Shown: one piece after another, positions 48,496 to 59,582 of the stretch
Numbering within the stretch: the first letter of the stretch is position 1
Layout of the letters: each line of letters opens with the position of its first letter
DNA from: Mortierella sp. BCC40632
Taxonomy: Eukaryota; Mortierellomycota; Mortierellomycetes; Mortierellales; Mortierellaceae
Direction: 5' to 3'
NCBI GenBank assembly: GCA_011634665.1
Contig: WAEK01000006.1
Span: 2,424,001 to 2,488,000 of the forward strand
DNA length: 64,000 bases
The notes under the pieces: generated by a model
The model's input: the letters and a program-made list of their open reading frames with translations, nothing else
Database searches by the model: none
Told to the model about the DNA's origin: nothing
Program-made: the position numbers and the translations under genes

Positions 48496-48608
48496 TGAAT
48501 TTTTCTTCTCGTCGTTTTTTTTTTTTACAGAAAAAAAAGGAAGGGGGGGTTCTTATCCATAGAACCAAAAAAAAAAAAAAAAAATCTCGTCTGTACTTGA
48601 AGTCTCAT

Positions 48609-49566
48609 TTAATCCAAACTCTTCATTCGAGATGTGGTCGAGAGGGATCTATTTGTCGAAACAAAATAGGATCCACTTTGAAAAACAAAATACACTCGAC
48701 TATCTGGTATAGCGACATATCGGTCTTTCTCGTCATGTGTAATACTCTCTAATCCATTCTTTTCTTGTCCTGCCTTGAAAAGATTGCCTTTTAAAAATTT
48801 CACATACAATCCTTTTCTTGGCCTCTCTTCTTGGTTGTAACCATGGCCTGGGTGGGTCCCGTCTTTAAGTCTGCGCTGAGCATCCCTAATTCTCTTGGTA
48901 GCTTCTTCGATATCCCGTATTTGCGAAAGAGGGCTCAGTTTTTCGAATCCATGTATGATGCTGAGATTTGGCGCATACTTTGTCAATATTTGAGTCCAGG
49001 GATTAGAACTGTTGGCATCCCAGTCACCAGAGAAGCTGAGGTGCTGAAGTCTGCTCTCAAAAGGCAAGCGTGAAGATTGGGACTTCAGTTTCTTGAAAAT
49101 GGCACTGCCCAGGTTCCTAGGAGACCTCGATGAGTCACTCAGAATTTGGTCCGATTGTTTCGGTTGAGCTGCGATCGATGTCAAAGACAAAGATGAAAGT
49201 ATTGGACCCGGCGTGTCTTCGAAACAACAGTATGGCTCACGTAGAATCAAAGTCTGGCTGGAGTAAAGCTTGGCCAAGGCCTCCTCTCGTGTGTTCAAAA
49301 ACATATAGGTGTCCCCGAAAGGGACTTTGAGTTCAAGTGCCTCAAGGGATGGAAACGAACCAAGCTGTCCGAGATAGAACATCATTGCTGCAGGACCCGT
49401 GATGGAAATATAAGATAGTGATTCGGAGGACCAGTTCCAAGGGTAGAATCTGGATGTTGGATCCCAATTTGATGGTGGGTCACCTGTCCTGTCCTAGTGT
49501 GCCATTTCCATACCAATCAATAAAAACAAATCAATAAAAGAAAAAGAAAAAAAGAGTCAGACACGC

Positions 49567-49598
<32 letters not shown>

Positions 49599-51591
49599 AT
49601 TACTTACGAGAAATGACTGGATATCGTCAGGACACACCTGGGTGTACATGTTTGAGAAACTAGTGAACCATCCTTGATTTTCCACATACAATACGAGACT
49701 TTCTAGGCTCATCATAAACCTGATAGATTCGTAATCAAATTGCACAGCTGCCATGCCGGACAGATGGAGTTTTTTCAATCTGGGGAGCTTCCAGACTGGC
49801 AAGAGTGTTAATGACAGCAAATGGACAATCTGCTGTGCTGACTCGATGGGCCTAGGAAAGCCTATCAGCGCACTAGATGGCCTATTACACTGGATTGAGA
49901 GACTCTCAAGGAGTGGACATTGATCGAATGTTCCGATCAAAATGGTCCCTTCAAACACAAGGTCCATTTTGCGTACTCTTGGAAGATACCAGTCAATGCC
50001 AACAGCGGTCGCTCTTGGAATACTCTGTAACCCTTGAGTATTTCCCAAAGGAGCCGTATCTGGGTGAACTGCTGAAAAGAAACGGTTGATCGAATTTTGT
50101 TCAACCTGGATGGTTTCAAGATACTCTCCAGATGCTGCTACTAGATCATTGAGCGCTTGGATGAGGGTCCAGTGATTGCGATCTGACTTGAGCTTTAAGC
50201 TTGATAGCTTGGCAAGTGGCCGATTTTGGCCCACTGATACGAGAGGCTCGCCCCTCAGAACGGTGGTGGTGGTCATGGCACTGAGCCACTGAAACAGTGA
50301 GAAATGCCCGACGGTCATGTCAAGTCTTCGTAACTCGGAACAGCGTCGTAGGAATGCCTCCATCGCTGGACCCTCGCCAGCCTCCCACCGGTCAATGTCA
50401 TGGTCCACAAAAGATTTGATACTTTCGGCTTCGATAGAGTGTGAGTCTTCATAGAACCAAGGCAGTAGTGTAACATCGATCGATCTTGGTCGACCGACCG
50501 CTTCATATAATTTCTGTAGCGGATAGGACATGGTTTTCCACCCTCGACGCTGTTCCAACCAGACCTCCAGATCCCTTTCGCCTCGGTCTCTTCTAGGTCG
50601 ATACTCGATGTCATCATACTGATAAAACTCAAGGTCCAATCGAGGCTTGGACGGGAATGCCTCTTGGTTCTGACGTATAAGGTGCTCAACATGATGGGCG
50701 TGTGCAAAGTGAGTATTAATGTGCCCTTTCACTTGGACCCTGAGGGTTCGCAGATTTGGCATCATAGCTGCAAACTGGATATAGTGAGCCGATTCGTGTA
50801 GACTGAATCCAAGCTTGGTAATTTGTTGACAACTATGCTGAACCAAGAACCGAATAAGACGCCTGGAAACTCTCCTGGTCGTTGAATCCTTTTGTTCCTT
50901 AATTGTCTCAGGATACACAGTTGGCCATGGCTGTGATAGCTCTGGCTCCAATAACCGGGCCATGAGACTTAGGTCAAGGAGACAAAGGTCTCCAATTGAA
51001 AGTGGTGAAAGATAGGCAGAGTAGTCGACTGTAGTTAACTGAGAGTACAATCCCTTAGGGTGGATTGACGAGTAGGAAAGCTCTAGCCCATATTCATTCA
51101 TGATTGAGTCCAGTTCTGCCGAAAAATCTGGATCTTGGAGATGACTCGGAATTGAGGCTGTGAAACCCCAAGTCCCCAACAACATTCCATCCGCACCGTT
51201 TCCTCCTTGATACTCTGGCTGCCCCTGTCGCATCGCCGCTCCTTGTCTCTTCAACCACTCACGCTGCAATGCTGAGCGAAGAACAAGAGCCAGACGGCGT
51301 TCGCTTGCACAATATCCTATCTGTCCATGGAAGTAATGCTCTAGACACTCCTTGAAAGTACAGCCCATCAACAGCTTCAGTGCCTCCTCGAAGAAGAACC
51401 AGTTTACGGTCAAGAGCTTGAAAAGCGTATGGATATCGACCCGAAATTGTCGAATCACAAGAAGGAGACATTCATTGGGTAGACGCTGTTGCCAACGGAC
51501 TTCTATTGAGGAAGGGGAAAGAGCATAGGTTAGGTTTGTTTATATTTTTTTTTTCTTAAAAAAAAAAGGTATATACACTAGTAATACACAT
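48609..51591 (-). CDS. F-box-like / LRR-like protein, intact copy 3
   Basis: Exon 2 is 51499-49608 and exon 3 is 49493-48609, read on the minus strand. A 13-base first exon at 51591-51579 (MCIT) is the only nearby ATG with a fitting donor phase and is weak, so the start is uncertain. With it the protein has 929 residues. The F-box-like part reads RLPNECLLLVIRQF, then LFKLLTVNWFFFEEALKLLM. Later come YEAVGRPRSIDVTLLPWFYE, ATAVGIDWYLPRV, FDQCPLLESLSI, LHLSGMAAVQFDYESIRFM, FYPWNWSSESL and IRDIEEATKRI. Intron 2 is conserved in position and begins GTAAGTAATTG, nearly as in copy 2. A poly-A tract on the plus strand (49568-49594) is the poly-T of this intron. It lies tail to tail with copy 2. Confidence 0.78.
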
Positions 51592-52464
51592 AATTGGAAT
51601 GAGGTGGCTTCAACTACTAGAGCGGATATAATGTTCTTCCTCTCCCCTCTGGTGAACAAACCTGCGTGGTTGGCATTGCCTGTGGTGCCACTGGCCATCG
51701 TCCGATAGAAGTTGTGTGGGAAAGAATAAGTGCCGCAGTCGATATTTGAACATTTTTATGCATCGCCACTCAAAAAAAAAAACCAATGCACTATTGCCAA
51801 CCAACCTTGTGTGAAATAACGCTTTCTCGCTGACCATTGCTCCGCACCTACCACACTTTGCCAGGCTTTGTAGCATTGGCAGAAGAAGAAAAAAAAAATA
51901 AGCAATAGCAAAAAAAATTATCCTAGCGCTCTGAAACTTGCATTTTAAATCCGATTCCACAGGAGAGGGGAAGGAGGAGTGGAGTGAACACTTCTCTACT
52001 AGGAGTCGAAAAGGAGTGCCTAGAAAAGCAAGACGCGTCATGACTAATGATCAATGGGCGTAGCGTCATAGTCTTTGCTAGACAAAAGGTAGCTTTTAGG
52101 TTATAAATATTTATATATTTTCTGTCATGAGTTGGATCCGGAAGTGAACCTCGTCTGTTTCCCCAAAGGCCATCAAGCGTGACCTACATAGACGGGCATC
52201 TCAAAAACCGACATGCATGTTTAGATGTGAACATGTACGAGTATATGTGTTAGGGGGGAGGGGGGGAGTCCGGTTCCTGACGAAATATTCGAAAGTCAGT
52301 CCAAATCTCTTCATCTCTCTCTGTCTGTCTTTCATTGGCCACTCGGATAATTTCAAGGACCTCCCTCTACTGAAAAAGCCTCTGGGCTGTCAAGAGACCC
52401 ATACCAAGTGACCAGGAATCTAGTTTCTCGAAAATGGGGGTCTGAAGAGTAGTTATGAATAGAG

Positions 52465-52523
<59 letters not shown>

Positions 52524-52861
52524 AAAAAAGAGCGTCGGACGCGGGATTTTCATGGACTATAGCAACTCCCTCTTTCCTACGCTAGCATCTCTTTTCTTCC
52601 CCTCTTCCCTCATGGCTTTGTAATGCTTTATCCGGACCTGCAGCCTGTCCTTCAATTCCAGACCGTTGCATCACTTTTACCCCATACTCCTGCAGTTGGG
52701 TAAAGGGAAAGGTAGTACTCGACAGTCTAGCCACTGGCTGAACTGCATTTATAGCCTGATGCTGTAATAAATTTTTTGTTGTACGTTGGTACCAATCCCA
52801 AGTCTCGGAAAAAAAAGGGGGGGGGGATATACATTGTGCTGTATTCCAGTAAGCCCTTTCT
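51592..52861. other. Intergenic, 5' flank of F-box-like copy 3 and 3' flank of adenosyltransferase
   Basis: Holds an AT-rich palindromic stretch near 52101-52121 with TATAAATA on both strands, a G-run near 52254-52268 and a GA tract at 52468-52521. The longest open frame (52041-51610, minus) does not resemble a known protein and was not called. Confidence 0.6.
52468..52521. repeat. GA microsatellite
   Basis: About 26 GA units, uninterrupted. Confidence 0.94.
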
Positions 52862-53012
52862 TTACTTTTCAAGGCTACGCGTCTGAACGCTCGCTTCACG
52901 ACCACTTTTGGCCTTCTTATAGACGTTCTCTTCTAAACCTTCATGCTTGGCTGCATATCTTGCCGCTGCAAAGAGGTAGTCGCTCAGGCTATTGTCAAAG
53001 AGGGTTGCATTG

Positions 53013-53049
<37 letters not shown>

Positions 53050-54593
53050 AAGACGAGTGATGTGTGAGGAAAATACTTGAATATATCTCCAGACCAACAA
53101 GAGGATAAAAATGAGAGGTAATGAGACCAAAGAAATATGTAGTTGCTATGAAAAACAAATGGTAGGGCCCGCCTGCCCTTCCAAAATACCGATTCAGATA
53201 CTTGGTCACGGTTTCGTCCGCATCTTGTGAGTTGACAACAGGGATGGCAGTTCTCTCCGCGCGACGACAGATCTGGAGGGGATTCAAGAAGGAAAGGGGA
53301 AAAAAAAAATGAGAGAAAGGCGTGTGTGAGAGAGGGTCGGCATTGCGAAGTGCAATAAATGGAAAATGCCGGGCTATCTATTGTCGTTTCGATCCCTCGT
53401 TATCGTGTTGGATTGTCAGGTTGACTTACCGAGCGCGCCTGATGCAAAAAGACGCTCGACTCTCCTCCAGAAGGCAAGATAAAGTTGCGAAGTGGAGGAA
53501 GTTGCTAAGTATGGATGGTTCAGAAAATCAGTAGACTCCAGTAAGTGTCACTATAATTCAGTGGCATCCTAAAGAAAAAAAAGAAAAGAAAACAAGGCAT
53601 GCTGTTTACAGAGTCAAGGGCGTCGATCCATCCCTCCAGCTTGTCAATATGTCCCTCATCAAACGTTGTGTTGCCTAAGAGACGTATCAGAATAGAATTA
53701 GGCGGTCCTGGCTTAGATGTGGTGGTTGCACAGATTTTTGTTCTCAATAACGTCCTTGAATTCCTAAAAACTTACGGATCTGAATATCTGAAGAATTGCT
53801 TCTAGGTGTAGCAATGTTAGATCCAATGTCCTGGAGATTGCACTGGATCTAATGTTACAGCCCATATGTGGTGATTGCCATTTGATAGTAAGCAGGGGCT
53901 TTAAAAAGAGTAGTCTGGGCTCTTTCTCTCGAGTTCTAATGAGGACTATCACAAAGCCTTTAACAAACCTCGATCAGCTGCTCCTCTAGACCATTGCCGG
54001 CCTTTCGGCAATAGTGGTGCGCAATTCTAGAGAAATAGGTAGTACCGAATTTACAACAAAAGCAGCTCGGTTTTAGGAAGGGTAGAGATTTACATATTTT
54101 CTCAGCGCGTATTCATCTGCACTGAAGAGAGACTTACCCGATGCTAGAGTTTAGCTCGTCCACGGCACCAAGGGCCTCAAAGATCTGGTCCATCTTGGAT
54201 ACGCGGTCACCATTATACAAAGATGATGTTCCTATCAAGGGCCACCCATTAAAAAAAAAAAAAAAAAAAAAAAAAAACAGGTGAGCGAGTCTCTTCTCAG
54301 CATCGAGCGCGTTTTCAAATCACCCACCCGTACGGACTCTGGTCATCTAGACCTTTTGATCCCACAATTTATCTTCCTTTTCTTTTACCTTTGTCACCGG
54401 TACGGGTGTAGAGCATCGACTTTTTGGGGCTATCCCGATAGTTGGAGAGCAAGAGGTCATGATTAGAACTGGATAGTTTGGTCTGCAAAGCGCGCTGCGT
54501 AGTTCCTGACTCGTTCCCCCAGCCAGCTGCTCATGGATCTTCGATTGCGGCACTAGGATGAATGATTACGTTTCGGAAGCCATGATTAGTCAG
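52862..54593 (-). CDS. MMAB: Cob(I)alamin adenosyltransferase (PduO/MMAB type)
   Basis: Nine short exons on the minus strand close in phase and give 222 residues: 54593-54580, 54468-54389, 54231-54138, 54026-53969, 53848-53776, 53674-53610, 53504-53430, 53272-53190 and 52988-52862. All PduO-type landmarks are present in order: the ATP-binding start [96 protein letters not shown], the hallmark ICRRAER, and [21 protein letters not shown]. The enzyme transfers the adenosyl group of ATP to cob(I)alamin, making the cofactor of methylmalonyl-CoA mutase, in mitochondria. The first mini-exon is tentative: it gives no obvious mitochondrial presequence, and an in-frame stop lies upstream in exon 2. The next in-frame ATG is at 54416. 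A poly-A tract at 53013-53047 lies in the last intron. Confidence 0.92.
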
Positions 54594-54760
54594 TCTTATG
54601 GAGGAGATGGAACCTGCGGTACAGAAGAGGGATAGACTGCTGGGAGGGATGGTTGATGAGCTCTGAGTGCAAGAGAAAATGGGGATGAACCTTCAAATCG
54701 AGTCATCAGCCTCCCACTCATTCTCTGTCACATCTGCACAGGCTGCTTTCTCCACGCGGC

Positions 54761-54791
<31 letters not shown>

Positions 54792-57700
54792 GCGAGGGTT
54801 GTGCCGCGTGCGTGGGAAATATGAACTGCGCTCTATTTCCCTTCTGCGGATCGACCCTCCAAAACCCAAAGTCCCGCCTCATCCCACTCCTCCTCCCCCC
54901 TCCACACATTAGGTCATGTCCGATCCTTCTCTCAAGAGGAACGCCTCTGTCTGGTCTGGTAGCAGCCATTCTGGCTCCCTTTAGAAAGAAGGGAAAGGAA
55001 GGACAACTATCGAGACTGCGCATTGTCGTCCACTCTTTTTGAGTTTCTCTCCACACAGGGGGTAGGAGGCACGCTCGTCTGTGTCCCTTGCACATATTGT
55101 ATTCCGAACCTCAGGTACTGGGGAGGAGGGGTATGTGCGCAGCTGATGAGCGCAGGCACACTCATCTCGTCTATGAGGGATCTCTGCATCCTAGCATGGC
55201 CAAAACGCGCCGAAGAATGCACCGAGTCGCGAAAAAAAAAAAAAAAAAAAAAAAAAAGGAAAGGAAAGGAAAGGAAAAAAAAAAAAGACAGGGGCAATGA
55301 TAATCAGGTCTTCCATCTTGCCCATCAAGTCAGACCGTGGACCTCCTTGGAGGGATCCATGAGTGCTAGGTCCCACATCTTTTCTTGAGTATGGGCAAGA
55401 ATAGTGAAGCGGTACAGTACTCAGAGTAACAAGTAGTGGACTTGGGCAGAAGGCAAGACAATGCAAGATGAACGAACATGCCTTGGCTCTAGAAACTATT
55501 ATTATTGACATAAGTGAGTCAATGGACTTGCCTTTCCCCGCTCCCCCTTTTTTTTGTTTCTCCCTCGCCCCCACCGATTTTTGTCGATCCTTGTAGCTCC
55601 AAATGTACCCGCGCCGTTTTTCTTTAGAACCGGCTTGGGCGAAAGCCGCCTATTATTGCTCTGTGTACCAGTACCAAGACAAGTCCAAAAACCAATTGCT
55701 TTCAAAGAGAGGAAGGGACGATTCCTCCGAGTCCCATGTCGAGTTCACAGAGTGATCGAATGTTCGTTGGGCGCAAGAATGAGTGGGCAACGGTTACGAG
55801 GCCATTTTCCTTGCCGATGAAACTGTTCCAAAGGTCGAGATGTGTTGTAGATCTGTCGGGGTTGGGTCTCGCTCACGGTCGGTTACAAGGCAACAGTGGG
55901 CGCGCACGCGAAGAGGAGGATGCGCGGCAGGCGGAATGGCTCAAAAAGGACATTGGCTCAAAGAGACCGACTGAGTGTCGATTTTTTTTTTTTTTTTTTG
56001 CGAGTTCGCAAGGCGGGGCAAGAGTGGGTGAACGAGAGCCAGTCGTTGGTTGGGAGGGCTGTAATAGACCCAGCAATAAGCAAGTGAGGGGAATACGGCC
56101 AATGGAAAATACGAACCCAGCTTCCCCGTCATCCTGTTTCTCTTGTTTGTTCTCAGACGCATCTGTGTTCACAGACGTGTTTGCCGGCGGACCGAACTGA
56201 CCGACCGACCAAATCGACCAACCCTACCGACCGACCAGACCAACAACTCGACCAACCTTGAACAGGCATTTCTCTTTCATTCTTTAATAACGAGCCTTCA
56301 GTTGAATATCACGTCTTATTCAGCTGGCTTTCAAAAAGAAACAAGAGCAAACGGGTAACAGAGAATGGAATGGGTGGGGGATTCGAACAGCGAATGTACC
56401 TCTCCCTCTCGTCTCTTCCACTTGCAAAAAGACTCAGAAACAGACCACGGAGCACTCTCTTTGCTGGGAGTGGGGTCAGCGGATGGGGCCGATGGTAGAA
56501 AAGCAAAAGGCTGACGGGTAGAGAGCAGGGATAGAAGGGAAAAGGGGAAGGAGGGAGCCAAAGGTATGTTTGTATGGGGTACATGCGTGCCGTTAGAAGA
56601 TCGTCCTCGACGAGTCAACGATCGAGTCATCGTAGGTCCGTGGAGGGAAGGGAAATGTCTGGGCAGAGAAGGCGCTGGATGAGAGAAGCCCACGGGCAGA
56701 CAGGGTGGGTTGTACCAACGACCCTTTTTTCTTTTTTTACCCCGCACTATGAGATCTCTTTGGAGTTTGTCTCCCATGCCCAATGCCCACGACACGCACG
56801 AGCGAGCCTGTTGACTGTTCAATTGCCTCACATCCAAACAGACAACAGAGATGCACCCAAAAAAAGCGAGCAGAGAGATGGCCCCCACGCTGTGAGGGAC
56901 AACAAAACAAGCTTCCATTCTTTTCTTTCCCCCACTGTGAATTTCAATTACCTACTAAGCAAAAGTGCATACAGAGCATATTCAGAGAGGTACAGGTGTG
57001 CGAATTTGGGTATTGTGTTTGGGAAAACAGAGGGAGGGCCTGCACCTTGTTCCTGAGCCTTGCCTTTCTTTTCTTTTTTCAAAAGTGTGGGGAAGCGCAA
57101 ACAAGCGCTGGCAAATAAGATGCGAGAAACGGAACGACTGAGAGCAAGAGAAAGGCAAACGACTCATGGTGAAAGATATTGAAGGGTGGAGAGATCGAGT
57201 CCAGAGAGTGGCCAAGTCGATAACTTGACATCAGCCAACGAGGTGCGCGCTGTATAGTCGACCATGACATGAAGAGGAGGCAACCAAAGGGAGTTTGCCC
57301 GTCTTTGCGGGCCGCTCCTTGGATTGATCTAACCTTTTGGCCGTGGTGTAAGATGGAGTTGAGAGTTGAGATTGAAAAAGCAGAAAGAAAGAAAGAAAGA
57401 AGCAAGCCCAGGCAAAACGCACAGGACGAAGCCAAGACCTCCCGCCTTTCATTTGGGCATTGTGCCACACTGTCACTGTGCTATGAGTTGCCCTTTTTTT
57501 TTTTTTTTTTTATTATTGAATCGAGTATGAGAGGGATGAGAGAAGGATGGCAGTTACACCAGCATCTTTTGGGCGGAAAGCACGGGAAGAGTCCGACAGG
57601 GGTTATTGTTGGGCCTATGAATATGGACACTTGCGTGAGTGCCACACTTTCGGCGGCTCTTCCCTCTCCAACCTTTAGTCTGCCTCCTGCCCTTTAGCCC

Positions 57701-59274
57701 TGTGTTCCTCCCTCTCTCCCCTACCCCATACGATGGTCGAAATGAGCGACGTGGCTGGGGGAAAGGAGAGGGATGAGGATGTGGATGTGGATGAGGAATA
57801 GGTGGTGGTGGACAAGGGTATGCAAGCGTGTCTATTGAGTATAGAATGTATTTCAATCGGATGGTAAAAATAAGTCGCTCTCGCCCCGCCCAGTCGCCCT
57901 CCTCGTTTCGGACCAATCATCAGCGGGGGCCGTGTGAGTGCGAGGCGGGCTTGGAATGAAGAGGACGCAACAAAGGATATGGGGTCAAGGATGGGGTCAC
58001 TTGCTGGCACTATTGGCCATCGATCCCCCCTTTTTTTTACTCAATGCCCTGCTTTTGGACATTGACCTTGCTGGGCCCAAGAGTGAGAGAAAGAGAGAGA
58101 AAGAGAAAGAAAGAGGAGATCGAGATCAGCATGAGATCGCTGCAATGTCGACGCGCGGAAAGGAGAAGATCTGTTGGAGTCAGAGTCATTGAAACCAGAA
58201 CAGATGCGTGAGGACATTGAGGCAGGTTATACAAAAGACTGGAAATTGGAGGAACCCATGAGGACAGGAACAATGGTAAACATGAATAAGAAAAGCATGT
58301 GTGTAGATGTGAATGTGATGGTGTGCGGTGAGAATGTGAGTGTGAGTGAGAGTGTCGAGTGTCGAGTGTCGAGTGGAGGAAGGCCGTTCCAAATTGGTTC
58401 TTCCCACGAAGTTGAAAAAGGAAATCGGCCGCGTCTCTCTGGGCCGGTCGCTCTGGCTTTGGGCTGGGCAGAGAAAGAGGAGAGGGGAAGGAGAGCAGCC
58501 AGAGAGGGTAAGAAACTGAGAGACATTCACATCCTCCCCCCGCAAACCCTTTTCCCTGCTCTCTCGGACGAAAGCAAAATGTGGCGAGAAGGTGAGGGTG
58601 GGATTCCTCCAAGAGCAGCCGTTGACTCAGCGCTGCTTATTCAGTGCTGGGCCAGTTAGCGGTACTAACAAAGAAGTATTCAGTCCGATAGAAAAGCCGC
58701 CAGACGCTCATTACTCAGCCCTTTGGGCTTGCGCTCCCCCACAAACACCACCACAGTGAATGGCCAACAAAAAGGAATCGCCGAGAAGGACAAAGGCAGA
58801 AAGAGCAGCAGCTTTTTTTTTTTTTTTTAGAGCTGACCGTGGACCGAGAGGAGGCGATCAGGCGTGGACCAGCATATTAGCGAGGTCAGTTCGTCAGCAA
58901 TAGCCACGCGTGGCGAGTGATGGAGGTGGGTGGCGGGTGAAAGATGGGTGGTGGCCGTGGCGGTAGCGGGAGGTAAGGGCCCCGTCTCTCTTTCCTGGGG
59001 TGTCTTAAAAGGTCAGGCCGAGGCAAGGTTGTTATTGAGTCTTGGGGCCATTGAAGCGAAGAGTACTGAGCGAGACCCAAATTTGGGATGGGATATAAAT
59101 ACGACCGGCCCGCCCGTCTTCGACTGCACTCCACACTCCCCTTTTCCTCCGCCTTTTTTTCTGTCTCATTTTTTTTTCTTTTCTTTTTTTTTTTTTTTTT
59201 TCTCCTCTCCCTTCACTTTTTTTTCCCCACCCACTTCTTTTCCTCTCTCCCACTTCCTTCTTCGCTGCGCCAGC
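54594..59274. other. 4.7-kb gene-free region upstream of glutamate dehydrogenase
   Basis: Mixed and purine-rich sequence. It contains (AGAC) units at 54763-54790, A tracts at 55233-55257, T tracts at 55981-55999 and 57494-57511, ACCGACCGACC repeats at 56200-56250, and three GTGTCGA units near 58352-58373. Open frames reach about 195 codons but are overlapping, on both strands, and match no family I recognise. No gene is supported. Much of it may be regulatory sequence or leader of the downstream gene. Confidence 0.6.
59094..59101 (+). promoter_or_regulatory. TATA box candidate of glutamate dehydrogenase gene
   Basis: TATAAATA lies 181 bases before the ATG and is followed by a pyrimidine-rich leader (59145-59265), the arrangement expected for a strongly expressed fungal gene. 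Confidence 0.55.
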
Positions 59275-59550
59275 ATGACCGAGTCTCTCTCGCCTGCCTC
59301 TGCCGTCCAGAACGGTTCGCACCCTCAGACTCTCAAGGACACTCCTGGATACATCGAGAATGCTTTCCCTGGTAAGGAGGAGCAGATGTTGAAGGTCACT
59401 GAGTACCTTGCTGAGAAGGCTTTCATCCCCTCCGCTCTTGCCCAGAACGAGGTCTCCTGGTTCTACAAGTAAGTCATTTTGCACTTTGCTCTGTCGAGAG
59501 AAAAAGAAAAAAAGAAAAAAAGAAAAAAAGAAAAGAAAAAGAAAAAGAAA

Positions 59551-59582
<32 letters not shown>

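Noticed and set aside
51610..52041. 143-codon frame on the minus strand upstream of F-box-like copy 3
   Set aside because: No similarity to the family N-terminus, no fitting donor phase, and a hydrophobic run due to A/T-rich sequence.
56340..56420. GATTCGAAC box suggesting a tRNA gene
   Set aside because: No T stem around the box and no A box at the right distance. No cloverleaf can be drawn.
56331..56918. 195-codon minus-strand frame upstream of the glutamate dehydrogenase gene
   Set aside because: Overlaps equally long frames on the plus strand, Ser/Pro-rich, and no family recognised.
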